Assembly (NCBI RefSeq): GCF_003201565.1
Contig: NZ_QJJP01000004.1
Coordinates: 121,605-185,604, forward strand
Reading direction: 5' to 3'
Source: Nitrosomonas sp. Nm84
GTDB taxonomy: Bacteria; Pseudomonadota; Gammaproteobacteria; Burkholderiales; Nitrosomonadaceae
DNA length: 64,000 bases
Position 1 is the first letter of the stretch. Each line of letters begins with the position of its first letter. Both the position numbers and the translations under genes were made by a program. The notes below the pieces were generated by a model. The model made no database searches. It saw only the letters and a program-made list of their open reading frames with translations, and was not told where the DNA came from. Below are positions 27,719-35,865 of the stretch, piece by piece.

Positions 27719-28625
27719 ATAAAGTGTTTTTTCCAGTCATAAGCCAGCGCGCGCATTCCGCTCCCAGTTCTTTGACGGCACGCGCTTCATATGCAGCCGA
27801 ATCCTCGGCAGTGAGCGTATCCATCCAGCGACCATTCACGCCTTTATTGATGAATGTCTCGGCGCCGCCATCCCAGAAAGCGCCGCCGAGCGGTACGGTT
27901 TTGGTGGCGTTCTGTTTCATCCAGTCGAACGTACAATACTCGACAATATCAGGCCACCGGGATTCATCAATGGGAATATCGAGAAAACGGGCAATGCGCC
28001 GCATCTCTCCAGGCATGTCGCGTTTGAGGTCGCTGAAGTGAATCAACAGCAGATTCGGCAATTCACGAATTTGCCACCAGGAACGAATATTCTCCCAGAA
28101 TGACCAAAAAGGATAACCATCCTTCTCCATCCATTCCAGCCAATATTCGCGAATATCGGCGGGCGGTGGCAATAGCGGCGGACCAACCCGACCCGGCGTA
28201 TCGTTCAATGCCTCATAATAGGCTTGATTGCCGTTAGCGTGATGATGATACATACTCCACATGACATCCCGGCCATCACGGCCAATGTAGATATATTTAG
28301 CCTGAGGCGAGTACACCAGCGCATCGACCGGCAGGTGCGTTTTTAGAATCCTACGATGCGTCTGCGCTTCCACCAACGGCAACTTCACATCTTTGGGCGG
28401 CACGCGCAAATCCAGCCATGGAGACATTTCCGCCACCGCCAGATCAGGGTCGCCGTTGTGCATCATTTGTGCGACGATTTGCTGCATCCACGTCGTGCCG
28501 GACTTGGCGTACGTCGCAATAATGATATCGTCGGGTCTGAATTTTAAATCATTCCAGATCGTCGAATCGATGTGGTGGCTGTGCAGTTCTCTGGTTTTTT
28601 TGGGCCACGTGATAGCGGTAGACAT
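27708..28625 (-). CDS. PAPS-dependent sulfotransferase domain protein
   Basis: A 305-residue cytosolic-type sulfotransferase that would move sulfate from PAPS to a hydroxyl or amine. The 5'-phosphosulfate loop is YAKSGTTWMQQIV near residue 39 and the 3'-phosphate site is YIYIGRDGRDVMWSMYHH near residue 110. A dimerisation/loop end near the C-terminus reads FINKGVNGRWMDTLT, close to the KxGxxGxWK consensus. It follows the OvoB-like gene by 51 bp with AAAGGAT before its ATG, so it is probably cotranscribed with the ovothiol genes. Its stop codon lies in the end of an inverted-repeat element, so the last residues may be altered. Substrate unknown. Confidence 0.85.
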   Translation of the reverse strand: MSTAITWPKKTRELHSHHIDSTIWNDLKFRPDDIIIATYAKSGTTWMQQIVAQMMHNGDPDLAVAEMSPWLDLRVPPKDVKLPLVEAQTHRRILKTHLPVDALVYSPQAKYIYIGRDGRDVMWSMYHHHANGNQAYYEALNDTPGRVGPPLLPPPADIREYWLEWMEKDGYPFWSFWENIRSWWQIRELPNLLLIHFSDLKRDMPGEMRRIARFLDIPIDESRWPDIVEYCTFDWMKQNATKTVPLGGAFWDGGAETFINKGVNGRWMDTLTAEDSAAYEARAVKELGAECARWLMTGKNTLSGH

Positions 28626-28676
28626 AGGGATATCCTTTTAAGTAATAATATATGAACTCTTTTGATGACATTGCAA

Positions 28677-29846
28677 TTACCCGTGCCTTACTTGCACGAT
28701 CTTGTCTAATACCCTCAAAACCGTCCGACGCGGCGCACCAATATTCAACCGCATAAACCCGCTGCCTTCCGTGCCGAATAGCGTGCCGGGGCTCATGCCG
28801 ACATCAGCTCTACCGACGAAGAATTGCTTCAGTTGTGCATCGGTCATGTTCATTGCGCGGCAATCCAGCCAGAGCAGATACGTGCCTTCGGTTTGGATGA
28901 CCTTGATTTCCGGCAGATGTTGAGCCAAGAATGTTGCAACGCTGTCACGCGTGTCGCGAAGGTAAATCAGCAATGCTTCCAGCCAGGTTTCGCCTTCGCG
29001 GTAGGCGGCTTCGAAGGCGGTAATGCTGAATGGATTGGAGGCGCTGACGTGCAGCGTGTTGAATACTTGTGTCATGGCGTTGCGGGTGGATTTGTCGGGA
29101 ATGATCAGTGCGGATAGATTCAATCCGGGAATGTTGAATGTTTTACTGGGGGCGACGGCGGTGATGATATTGGCGGCGTGTCCCGGGAAAGCACCCAGTG
29201 CGTAGTGCCGGTTGCCGGGGTAGATCAAATCGGCATGAATTTCATCGGAGAAAATGATCAGGTCATGTTTTTCGGCGATTTCCAGTAAGCGTTCCATTTC
29301 GGACGGCTGCCAGACCCGGCCGACCGGATTATGCGGAGAACACAGCAATAACAAGTGTGCATCCTTGGCGCATTGTTCCAGGTGGTCAAAGTCGATGGTG
29401 TAGCGGCCATTCTCCAAGTGCAGCGGATTCCGGATCAGTTCTCTGCCGGTTTCGGTAACGGCGGAGAAAAACGGAAAATACACCGGTGGTTGGACGATGA
29501 CGGCTTCACCCGGCTGCGTGAATGCCATGACTGCGGCATTAATCGACGGTACTACGCCGGGGCACATGACAATCCAGTCGCGTTGGATGGTCCAGTCGTG
29601 ACGGCGTTGCATCCAGTCGATCAGCGCTTGATACAAACTATCCGGGAAAAGCGTGTAGCCGTAAATCGGATGCGCGGCGCGTTCAATCAATGCCCGGGTG
29701 ACCGCGGGTGGTGCGGCAAAATCCATGTCCGCCACCCATACCGGGATGACGTCACTTTTGCCGAACATGGCTTGTCGCCCGTCGTATTTGACACTACTGC
29801 TGCCTTCGCGGTTGATTTCCTGGTCAAAATCGAAACCACCACTCAA
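28677..29846 (-). CDS. PatB/MalY-type PLP-dependent C-S lyase, candidate OvoB
   Basis: A 389-residue fold type I PLP enzyme. Motifs are VPVWVADMDFAAPPAV near residue 35, LLLCSPHNPVGRVW near 165, FSDEIHADLIY near 201 and the PLP-Lys segment AVAPSKTFNIPGLNLSALI near 235. These are typical of cystathionine beta-lyase/PatB enzymes. The gene overlaps the ovoA stop by 4 bp (TTGA) and uses a TTG start with GGGAGA upstream. That coupling makes it the likely OvoB, the lyase that cleaves the histidylcysteine sulfoxide made by OvoA to release the mercaptohistidine. A general cysteine-S-conjugate lyase role remains possible. Confidence 0.82.
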   Translation of the reverse strand: MSGGFDFDQEINREGSSSVKYDGRQAMFGKSDVIPVWVADMDFAAPPAVTRALIERAAHPIYGYTLFPDSLYQALIDWMQRRHDWTIQRDWIVMCPGVVPSINAAVMAFTQPGEAVIVQPPVYFPFFSAVTETGRELIRNPLHLENGRYTIDFDHLEQCAKDAHLLLLCSPHNPVGRVWQPSEMERLLEIAEKHDLIIFSDEIHADLIYPGNRHYALGAFPGHAANIITAVAPSKTFNIPGLNLSALIIPDKSTRNAMTQVFNTLHVSASNPFSITAFEAAYREGETWLEALLIYLRDTRDSVATFLAQHLPEIKVIQTEGTYLLWLDCRAMNMTDAQLKQFFVGRADVGMSPGTLFGTEGSGFMRLNIGAPRRTVLRVLDKIVQVRHG

Positions 29847-31957
29847 GAAATTTTCTCCCAGATGGTCACTTCCGACAACGTGTGCTGGAATTTGCGCTTG
29901 GTTTCACGAATAACAAAAGGCACGGCCTGCGGACCTTGAATCAGGCGGAAATGCTTGCCCAGGATTTCTTTCAAGCCGTCCAGCGTGGTGAAATTCTCGC
30001 CATCGCGTTTGAATCCGCCGATCCAGGCTTCTTTTTTGGTGTGCTCGGTCAACCAAGTGTACGGCGATGTGATCATCAGCAGGCCACCGGTGTTGATGCG
30101 CGTGTGTATATTGTTGAGCAGCTTGGCCGGATCGTATAGGCGGTCGATCAGATTGGCGGCGAGAATCAGGTCGTAGCCGGTGAAAATGGATTTTAGGTTG
30201 CATGCATCACCCTGGTAAAACTCGACTTTATGCTTGACATGATCCAGTCCCAGATTGGATAGCGTGCGTTCCTTGTAGGAAACCAGTTCACCTTCATCGA
30301 TCAATGTATAGCGCAGAACGCCTTGTTGCACCAGTTGCACGCCCTGACCGATGAAACGCGCGGAAAAATCAACACCCGTGACATGATCGAAAACGCGCGC
30401 CAGTTCAAAAGTGGAACGACCGGATGCGCAGCCCAAGTCCAGCGCGGCACGCGCAGGCCGGCTACCCATCGCCGCGATGGCGATTTCCGCCAGCGCTTTG
30501 GAGAAATTGGGTACGTCAAAATAGCTGTTGCCATAATGAAATTCGGCATATTCCGACAGCAATTTGTCGGTTTCATAGTTGGAACTCGGTTGCGTCGCTG
30601 GTGCATCCGAAACCACATAGCGGAAGCCCGCATGCTGAAAGAAATGGCGACGGAACGCATAGCGTGCGCTGTGCAGCGATTCGTTGCCGCAAGCAATCCA
30701 TGAGCCGCCCTTGATCAGATTGTGCTGGCTGTCAAACGTTGGTGTGGTGAAATCGTCGTACAGCGGATGCACATCAAAGCCCGCAAACGGATAGGTGGGT
30801 GTTTCAGTCCATTGCCAGACATTACCGACAATATCGAAAAACTCGCCGTGTGCAAATTCGGTGACCGGACAACTGGAAGCGTAGTAATCCAGGTGCAGAT
30901 TACTGGAAGTTCTCGCATCCATGGGTACTTCGGACAAGTGCGCGACATCGTAGAGGCGATACCATTCGTCTTCAGTCGGCAATCTCACCGGCTGTTTGGT
31001 GATCGTGGCTTTCCAATTGCAAAATGCTTTTGCCTCGTGATAATTGACTTCAACCGGCCAGTCCCAAGGCATCGAGATTTCTTCAGTCATGAGCCGAAGA
31101 TACCACGCATCGCCTTTTTTTATCCAGAATGTCGGGTGTTCCGCGTGGGTGAATTGCTGCCAGGAGCGGCCCTCTCCCTGCCAGTAAGCTTCGTTGCGAT
31201 AGCCATTGATTTCGACGAAAGGCAGAAATTCCTGGTTGCTGACCAGATATTTGCTGGCCTGAAAAGCGGCGATATTCGCCGTGTGCGATCCGTATTCGTT
31301 ATCCCAACCGTAATGCTGTTGATCGGTTTTGCTTTTGCCGATGGCGATGGTGCCTGCCGCAACAGCAACCAATTCATTGTGCGGCGCCATGCCTGATTTG
31401 TGGCATGGTTGCCAATCCGCATGCGATTGCACGAATTCAAGTTTATGCTGGCGGATCAATACCGACGACGTTTCCAAGTGGATACGTTCGTGCTCGATGC
31501 CCATCAAAATCGGCCACCAGGGGCTTTCCCAGGTAATCGGCAAGGTTAGAGGCAGCGTCGTGATCAGTTGGTCGACCAGATTGCGCATGGTTTTGCGATA
31601 AGCGCGTACTTCTTCCACGCTGGGCCAGTCGTAGTGCGTGCTGTCGAGGTCGTCCCAGCTCATTTCATCGACGCCGACAGCAAAAATGGATTCCAGTCTG
31701 GGATTGATGCGTTCGGAAATGATCCCGGCCAGAATCAGCTTGTTGACAAAAAATGTGGCCGTATGCCCCAAATAAAAAATGAGCGGATGACGCAGTGTAA
31801 TCGGTTTTTTATAGTAGGCATCATCATTACGCAACGTTTCAAAAAGCTGCTCATAACGGTTCAACGTGGTGTGAAAGTAACTGCGGATTTCTTCACGTTT
31901 TACATCGATATCGCTACCGTCAAGTAATGGTGTTCTTTGAAATAAAGGTTGTGACAT
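29843..31957 (-). CDS. ovoA: OvoA: 5-histidylcysteine sulfoxide synthase fused to mercaptohistidine methyltransferase
   Basis: OvoA joins Cys to C5 of His with oxygen (non-heme iron) and later N-methylates the 5-thiohistidine to ovothiol A. The 704-residue protein has a DinB-like domain with LRHPLIFYLGHTATFFVNK (iron His H65) and GIEHERIHLETSSVLIR (H156, H160). An FGE-sulfatase-like domain with LPTEDEWYRLYDV and NVWQWTETPTYPF follows. The C-terminal SAM methyltransferase domain (about 470-700) has ALDLGCASGRSTFELA. FAVGVDEMSWDDL near residue 92 is typical of OvoA rather than the ergothioneine enzyme EgtB. A TATAAT at 31997-32002 on the minus strand could serve as its -10. It leads the three-gene minus-strand operon. 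Confidence 0.92.
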   Translation of the reverse strand: MSQPLFQRTPLLDGSDIDVKREEIRSYFHTTLNRYEQLFETLRNDDAYYKKPITLRHPLIFYLGHTATFFVNKLILAGIISERINPRLESIFAVGVDEMSWDDLDSTHYDWPSVEEVRAYRKTMRNLVDQLITTLPLTLPITWESPWWPILMGIEHERIHLETSSVLIRQHKLEFVQSHADWQPCHKSGMAPHNELVAVAAGTIAIGKSKTDQQHYGWDNEYGSHTANIAAFQASKYLVSNQEFLPFVEINGYRNEAYWQGEGRSWQQFTHAEHPTFWIKKGDAWYLRLMTEEISMPWDWPVEVNYHEAKAFCNWKATITKQPVRLPTEDEWYRLYDVAHLSEVPMDARTSSNLHLDYYASSCPVTEFAHGEFFDIVGNVWQWTETPTYPFAGFDVHPLYDDFTTPTFDSQHNLIKGGSWIACGNESLHSARYAFRRHFFQHAGFRYVVSDAPATQPSSNYETDKLLSEYAEFHYGNSYFDVPNFSKALAEIAIAAMGSRPARAALDLGCASGRSTFELARVFDHVTGVDFSARFIGQGVQLVQQGVLRYTLIDEGELVSYKERTLSNLGLDHVKHKVEFYQGDACNLKSIFTGYDLILAANLIDRLYDPAKLLNNIHTRINTGGLLMITSPYTWLTEHTKKEAWIGGFKRDGENFTTLDGLKEILGKHFRLIQGPQAVPFVIRETKRKFQHTLSEVTIWEKIS

Positions 31958-32159
31958 AACTTAATTTTTAATGGGTTATTCAGTTTTCTGACCGGTATTA
32001 TACCGCTTCAAATTTTTCAGATTCTACCCAATCTGGGTAAGGGTCATTTTTTCTTGCAGGATTGGCGCTTAACAGCTTGCTGAAAAAACACGGCAATGTA
32101 ACAGGTGGCTTGTTCTGAGGTAAAGTAAGAGATGATAAGAGTAAATATTAGGGATTTAG
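31958..32159. promoter_or_regulatory. Upstream region of ovoA
   Basis: A minus-strand TATAAT (32002-31997) lies inside a small palindrome GGTATTATACC about 40 bp before the ovoA start; no good -35 is visible. The palindrome could be an operator. Nothing else is recognisable before the MITE-like element. Confidence 0.3.
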
Positions 32160-32411
32160 TTTAACCTAAAAACTTCAGTTGATCGCTCAGGTAGATATTG
32201 AGTGTTATGAAATTGATGAGCTTATAAATAATCCGTCACTATCACTCTTCTCGTTGGGTGAGTGTGCTACGAGACGAGTTGCATGGTTTTCAGGACACAT
32301 TGCGGCGTTGCAACTTCTTGAAATGGAATGATCATTTCGCGTTGTTGCGCCTTGCTCTGCATCCTAAGAACCACGCACTTTGTCTCGTTCAACTGAGGTT
32401 TCTAGATTTAA
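32160..32411. mobile_element. 252-bp palindromic MITE-like element
   Basis: Terminal inverted repeats TTTAACCTAAAAACTTCAGT (start 32160) and the complement of ACTGAGGTTTCTAGATTTAA (end 32411) match over 23 bp with four mismatches. Inside are nested inverted pairs: ACGAGACGAGTTGC with a matching block near 32370-32388, GGCGTTGCAAC with GTTGTTGCGCC, and GAAATG with CATTTC around 32318-32338. The whole element can fold into one long hairpin and has no coding capacity. It lies between the ovothiol and arsenosugar operons and its right end is 34 bp before the latter's first gene. Confidence 0.65.
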
Positions 32412-32445
32412 TAAATACGTATTTAACTGCAAAAAACAGCTGAAA

Positions 32446-33135
32446 ATGAATGAAGTTGCCTTGGTTTTGGTATGCAAAAGACCCGCTCCTGGTATCGGTA
32501 AGCAGCGCTTGGCAGCCAATCTGGGTATCGAGATTGCGCAACAGGTTGCTCATGCATTACTGGCGTGTGCGCTGGAAGACGCTAATGATTGGCATGGTCC
32601 GGTGGTGATTGCGCCCGCCAGCGTGGACGATACGGAATGGGCACGCACTTTGTCAGTACCGATGACTACACCGCTGATCGTTGTGCCGCAGGTGGCGGGT
32701 AATCTGGGGCAACGGCTGAATGCGCTGGATCAGACATTGCGCGCGCAAGGTATGGCGCAACTGGTATTTATTGGCAGCGATGCGCCGGGATTGACTGCTT
32801 TAGACTATGTGGCGACTTGCACAGCATTGCAGGATAACGATGTGGTACTGATTCCGGCGCAAGACGGCGGTGTCGTGCTGATGGCCAGCCGCTGTGCATG
32901 GCCGGATTTGTCTCTTTTGCCATGGAGCAGCGACCAGTTGGGTGCTGCGTTGATGCATGTATGCTGTGCTGCAGGGCGGTCGATAGCAACGCTGGCGCAA
33001 GGTTATGATGTTGATGAAGTGGCTGATCTGGTGAAATTAGTTACCTTGCTGCAACAGGATCAACGGTCGGCACGTCGTGCGTTGCTTGAATTAACTAACA
33101 CGATTATTGCTACGATGAGAATCTCTCATGCCTAG
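32446..33135 (+). CDS. TIGR04282-type (DUF2064) glycosyltransferase of arsenosugar loci
   Basis: A 229-residue GT-A-like protein. The N-terminal VLVCKRPAPGIGKQRLAANLG near residue 9 corresponds to the nucleotide-binding KxPxPGxxKTRL motif, and MAQLVFIGSDAPGLTALDY near residue 105 holds the acidic motif of the family. Family TIGR04282 is found beside arsM in arsenosugar clusters and is proposed to take part in sugar transfer. The ATG at 32446 is chosen because the upstream extension reads into the MITE-like element. It overlaps the next gene by 8 bp. Confidence 0.8.
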   Translation: MNEVALVLVCKRPAPGIGKQRLAANLGIEIAQQVAHALLACALEDANDWHGPVVIAPASVDDTEWARTLSVPMTTPLIVVPQVAGNLGQRLNALDQTLRAQGMAQLVFIGSDAPGLTALDYVATCTALQDNDVVLIPAQDGGVVLMASRCAWPDLSLLPWSSDQLGAALMHVCCAAGRSIATLAQGYDVDEVADLVKLVTLLQQDQRSARRALLELTNTIIATMRISHA

Positions 33136-33817
33136 GTTTAGCATCATTATTCCTTGCTACCGCGATGAAGAAAAACTGGCGTGTTTGCTTGCACAACTGC
33201 AGCAATTTTCGCCTATGCCGTGCGAGATGATCGTAGTGGATGCTGCCGACAGTGCGCGTTGTGCGGAGATTTGTGTGCAATTTCAAGCGCATCGGATCGT
33301 CAGCGAACCTTGCCGTGGACAGCAGTTGCGGGTCGGGGCAGCGCAAGCAACGGGCGATATACTGTGGTTTTTGCATGCCGATGCGCAATTATCCATGGAT
33401 GCGTTGACGGCGATGGCGAACGCTATTCAACACGGCGCCATCGGTGGTTATTTTCGTTTCCGTTTTGCCAAACCGTGTGCTTGGCCGGCATGGATTCTGG
33501 AGCCGATGATTGCGTTGCGATGCCGTTTCGGCGTGCCGTATGGCGATCAAGGAATTTTTATAAAGCGCTTGGTTTATCATCAAGCGGGCGGGCATGCGCC
33601 GTGGCCATTGTTTGAGGAAGTACCCTTGGTCCATGCGGTGCGTCGATTGGGCAAATTTTTGCCGCTGTCCGAGCCGATTTTTGTCGATTCGCGCCGCTGG
33701 CAGCGCGACGGCTGGTGGCGGCGCACGTGGCACAATCGCATGCTGGCTTTGCGTTTTATGTGTGGAGCCGCGCCGCAAAAATTGGCTGCACGTTATCATT
33801 CTAAAAATGGCGCTTGA
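33128..33817 (+). CDS. TIGR04283-type family 2 glycosyltransferase of arsenosugar loci
   Basis: A 229-residue GT2 enzyme: FSIIIPCYRDEEKLACLL at the N-terminus, EMIVVDAAD, PCRGQQLRVGAAQATGDILWFLHADAQL near residue 60 with the metal-binding HAD in place of DxD, and a C-terminal DSRRWQRDGWWRRTWHNRML. The GRGQQ...GD.L.FLHAD pattern is diagnostic of TIGR04283, which pairs with TIGR04282 next to arsM. Predicted to modify the arsenosugar or a precursor; the exact bond is unknown. It overlaps its upstream neighbour and precedes arsM by 40 bp. Confidence 0.83.
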   Translation: MPRFSIIIPCYRDEEKLACLLAQLQQFSPMPCEMIVVDAADSARCAEICVQFQAHRIVSEPCRGQQLRVGAAQATGDILWFLHADAQLSMDALTAMANAIQHGAIGGYFRFRFAKPCAWPAWILEPMIALRCRFGVPYGDQGIFIKRLVYHQAGGHAPWPLFEEVPLVHAVRRLGKFLPLSEPIFVDSRRWQRDGWWRRTWHNRMLALRFMCGAAPQKLAARYHSKNGA

Positions 33818-33857
33818 ATGACATAATGATGCAAATCATCCAATGCGAAGGAATACC

Positions 33858-34907
33858 ATGCAAGAGATTGTTCAAAAATATTATGGCGAAACATTGACCG
33901 GCAGTCAGGATTTGCAGACCAATGCATGTTGCACGGATGCGGGCTTGCCGCATTTTGTCAAACCGTTGCTGGCGCGGGTACACGCCGAAGTGCAGACACG
34001 CTATTACGGTTGCGGCCTGGTTTTGCCCGAATTATTGGAAGGACTGACTATTCTGGATCTGGGCTGCGGGGCAGGGCGTGATGTGTATGTGCTGTCGCAA
34101 TTAGTCGGGGAGAAAGGGCAGGTGATTGGGGTGGACATGACGGAAGAGCAGTTGGCGGTGGCGCGTCAGCATGAAAAATATCACCACAAAGCATTTGGTT
34201 ACAAACGCAGCAATGTGTGCTTCCTGCATGGCTACATTGAGCGCCTGCACGAACTTGAGTTGGCAGATGCCAGCGTGGACTTGATCGTATCCAATTGCGT
34301 CATCAATCTGGCGCTGGACAAGGCAGCGGTACTGCGCGAAGCGTTTCGTGTGCTGAAACCCGGCGGGGAATTGTATTTTTCCGATGTGTACAGTGACCGG
34401 CGTATTCCAGCGGCGTTGACGCACGATGCAGTACTGTATAGCGAATGCTTGAGTGGCGCGCTATATTGGAATGATTTTCTGCAATTGTCACGAAAACATG
34501 GGTTCACCGATCCGCGTCTGGTGGAGGACCGTCCGATTGACATCGGTAACCCGGAATTGGCGGAGAAAACCGGCAATATCCGCTTTTATTCGGCGACCTA
34601 TCGCTTGTTCAAATTGCACGATCTGGAACTGGCTTGTGAAGATCATGGGCAATCGGTGGTATATCGCGGCAGCATCCCGCACCATCGCCATGCATTCCGG
34701 TTGGATAAGCATCATTTTATTGAAACCGGCAAGCAATTTCCGGTATGCGGCAACACCTGGCGTATGTTGCATGACACGCGGTTTATCCAGCATTTTGATT
34801 TTTACGGAAACTTTGATCAGCATTTCGGCATTTTCCCGGGTTGTGGCATGGGCATTCCATTTAATGACGATGCCGCCGCGGGTGAGCAAAAAAGCGAGTG
34901 TTGCTAG
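33858..34907 (+). CDS. arsM: Arsenite S-adenosylmethionine methyltransferase ArsM (arsenosugar type)
   Basis: ArsM methylates trivalent arsenic in the cytosol. The 349-residue protein has VQKYYGETLTGSQDLQTNACC with the Cys pair C24/C25, and the SAM motif ILDLGCGAGRDVYVLSQLVG near residue 65. IGVDMTEEQLAVARQH and IVSNCVINLALDKAAVLREAF follow, the latter holding the third conserved Cys, then GGELYFSDVYSDRRIP. The C-terminal part (FPVCGNTWRMLHDTRF, GIFPGCGMG) is the extension found in ArsM of arsenosugar makers. I choose ATG 33858 over 33843 because AAGGA sits 5 bp before it. The end KSECC adds two more Cys. It is followed after 1 bp by a radical SAM gene. Confidence 0.92.
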   Translation: MQEIVQKYYGETLTGSQDLQTNACCTDAGLPHFVKPLLARVHAEVQTRYYGCGLVLPELLEGLTILDLGCGAGRDVYVLSQLVGEKGQVIGVDMTEEQLAVARQHEKYHHKAFGYKRSNVCFLHGYIERLHELELADASVDLIVSNCVINLALDKAAVLREAFRVLKPGGELYFSDVYSDRRIPAALTHDAVLYSECLSGALYWNDFLQLSRKHGFTDPRLVEDRPIDIGNPELAEKTGNIRFYSATYRLFKLHDLELACEDHGQSVVYRGSIPHHRHAFRLDKHHFIETGKQFPVCGNTWRMLHDTRFIQHFDFYGNFDQHFGIFPGCGMGIPFNDDAAAGEQKSECC

Positions 34908-34908
34908 G

Positions 34909-35856
34909 ATGAATACCAGTGCTGCACCCATACCCAGTGAACAGCATACGCGTTCCAAAATGTGGTATGTCACGCCCGATAACAAGCCGCGCGGTTTCAT
35001 TCGCTCCCATGCGTTGGAAGAAGTGTGGTTGCATACCGGCACCGCATGTAATCTGGCGTGTCCTTTTTGTCTGGAAGGTTCCAAGCCCGGTGATGATCGT
35101 CTGCAATTGATGCGTTTTGACGACGCCAAGCCATTTATTGACGAAGCACTGGCACTGGGTGTCAGGCAGTTTTCCTTTACCGGTGGCGAGCCTTTTATTA
35201 ACAAAGACATGGTGCGCATTCTGGATTATGCATTGCAGCATCGACCATGCATGGTGCTGACCAACGCCACGACACCGTTGCTCAAACGCGCATTGCAGTT
35301 AGAACCACTGCGTGAGCGGCCATATGCAGTGCATTTTCGCGTCAGCCTGGATCACTTTCTGGCGGATGAGCATGACAAAAGCCGGGGTGAGGGCATGTTT
35401 GCAATGGCGTTGGACGGCTTATGCACATTGCATGACATGGGATTTAGCGTATCGGTGGCCAATCAGGCCATTCCAGGTCTATCCGCAAATCAAGTGACCA
35501 AGTGCTTCGCGCAAGTTTTTCGCGGCGCAGGCTTGCCGGAGAATCTGCCACGCATCGAGTTTCCTGAGTTCCACCCACCCGGCGCGGCAGTCGCTGCACC
35601 GCAGATTACGCAAAGTTGCATGGTGGATTATCAGACTGAATCGACCCGTCGGGAATTTATGTGCGCATTCAGCCGCATGGTTGTGAAAAGCAATGGGCAA
35701 TGCAAGGTTTACGCATGTACTTTGGTGGATGATGACGCGGATTACGCACTCGGCGCGACGCTTGCCGAAAGTTTGCAGGTATCGGTCAGCATGAAGCACC
35801 ATCGCTGCTATAGCTGTTTTCGTTATGGTGCTTCGTGCAGTGAAATGAAACGATAG
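34909..35856 (+). CDS. Radical SAM protein of the arsenosugar cluster, not canonical ArsS
   Basis: A 315-residue radical SAM enzyme with the 4Fe-4S motif CNLACPFC at C47, C51 and C54, then FSFTGGEPFINKDMV near residue 95 (GGEP SAM-binding motif). The C-terminus is Cys-rich, with CAFSR, GQCKVYACTLV and HHRCYSCFRYGASC, suggesting an auxiliary Fe-S cluster (SPASM/twitch-like). Its place directly after arsM is where ArsS, the deoxyadenosyl transferase for dimethylarsenite, usually lies. However, the motif does not match the ArsS form CNQxCxHCH as I know it. It may be a functional substitute or make a different organoarsenical. The frame is open much further upstream, inside arsM; that part is not coding. 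Confidence 0.78.
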   Translation: MNTSAAPIPSEQHTRSKMWYVTPDNKPRGFIRSHALEEVWLHTGTACNLACPFCLEGSKPGDDRLQLMRFDDAKPFIDEALALGVRQFSFTGGEPFINKDMVRILDYALQHRPCMVLTNATTPLLKRALQLEPLRERPYAVHFRVSLDHFLADEHDKSRGEGMFAMALDGLCTLHDMGFSVSVANQAIPGLSANQVTKCFAQVFRGAGLPENLPRIEFPEFHPPGAAVAAPQITQSCMVDYQTESTRREFMCAFSRMVVKSNGQCKVYACTLVDDDADYALGATLAESLQVSVSMKHHRCYSCFRYGASCSEMKR

Positions 35857-35865
35857 GGAGCAAGC

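Noticed and set aside
29843..31957. Ergothioneine EgtB-EgtD fusion
   Set aside because: Length, the FAVGVDEMSWDDL segment and the HERIHLETSSVLIR form fit OvoA better than EgtB.
32258..32443. 61-codon frame before the arsenosugar operon
   Set aside because: It lies almost wholly inside the palindromic MITE-like element.
34453..34908. Upstream extension of the radical SAM gene
   Set aside because: The extension reads through arsM in a different frame; the ATG at 34909 directly follows the arsM stop.
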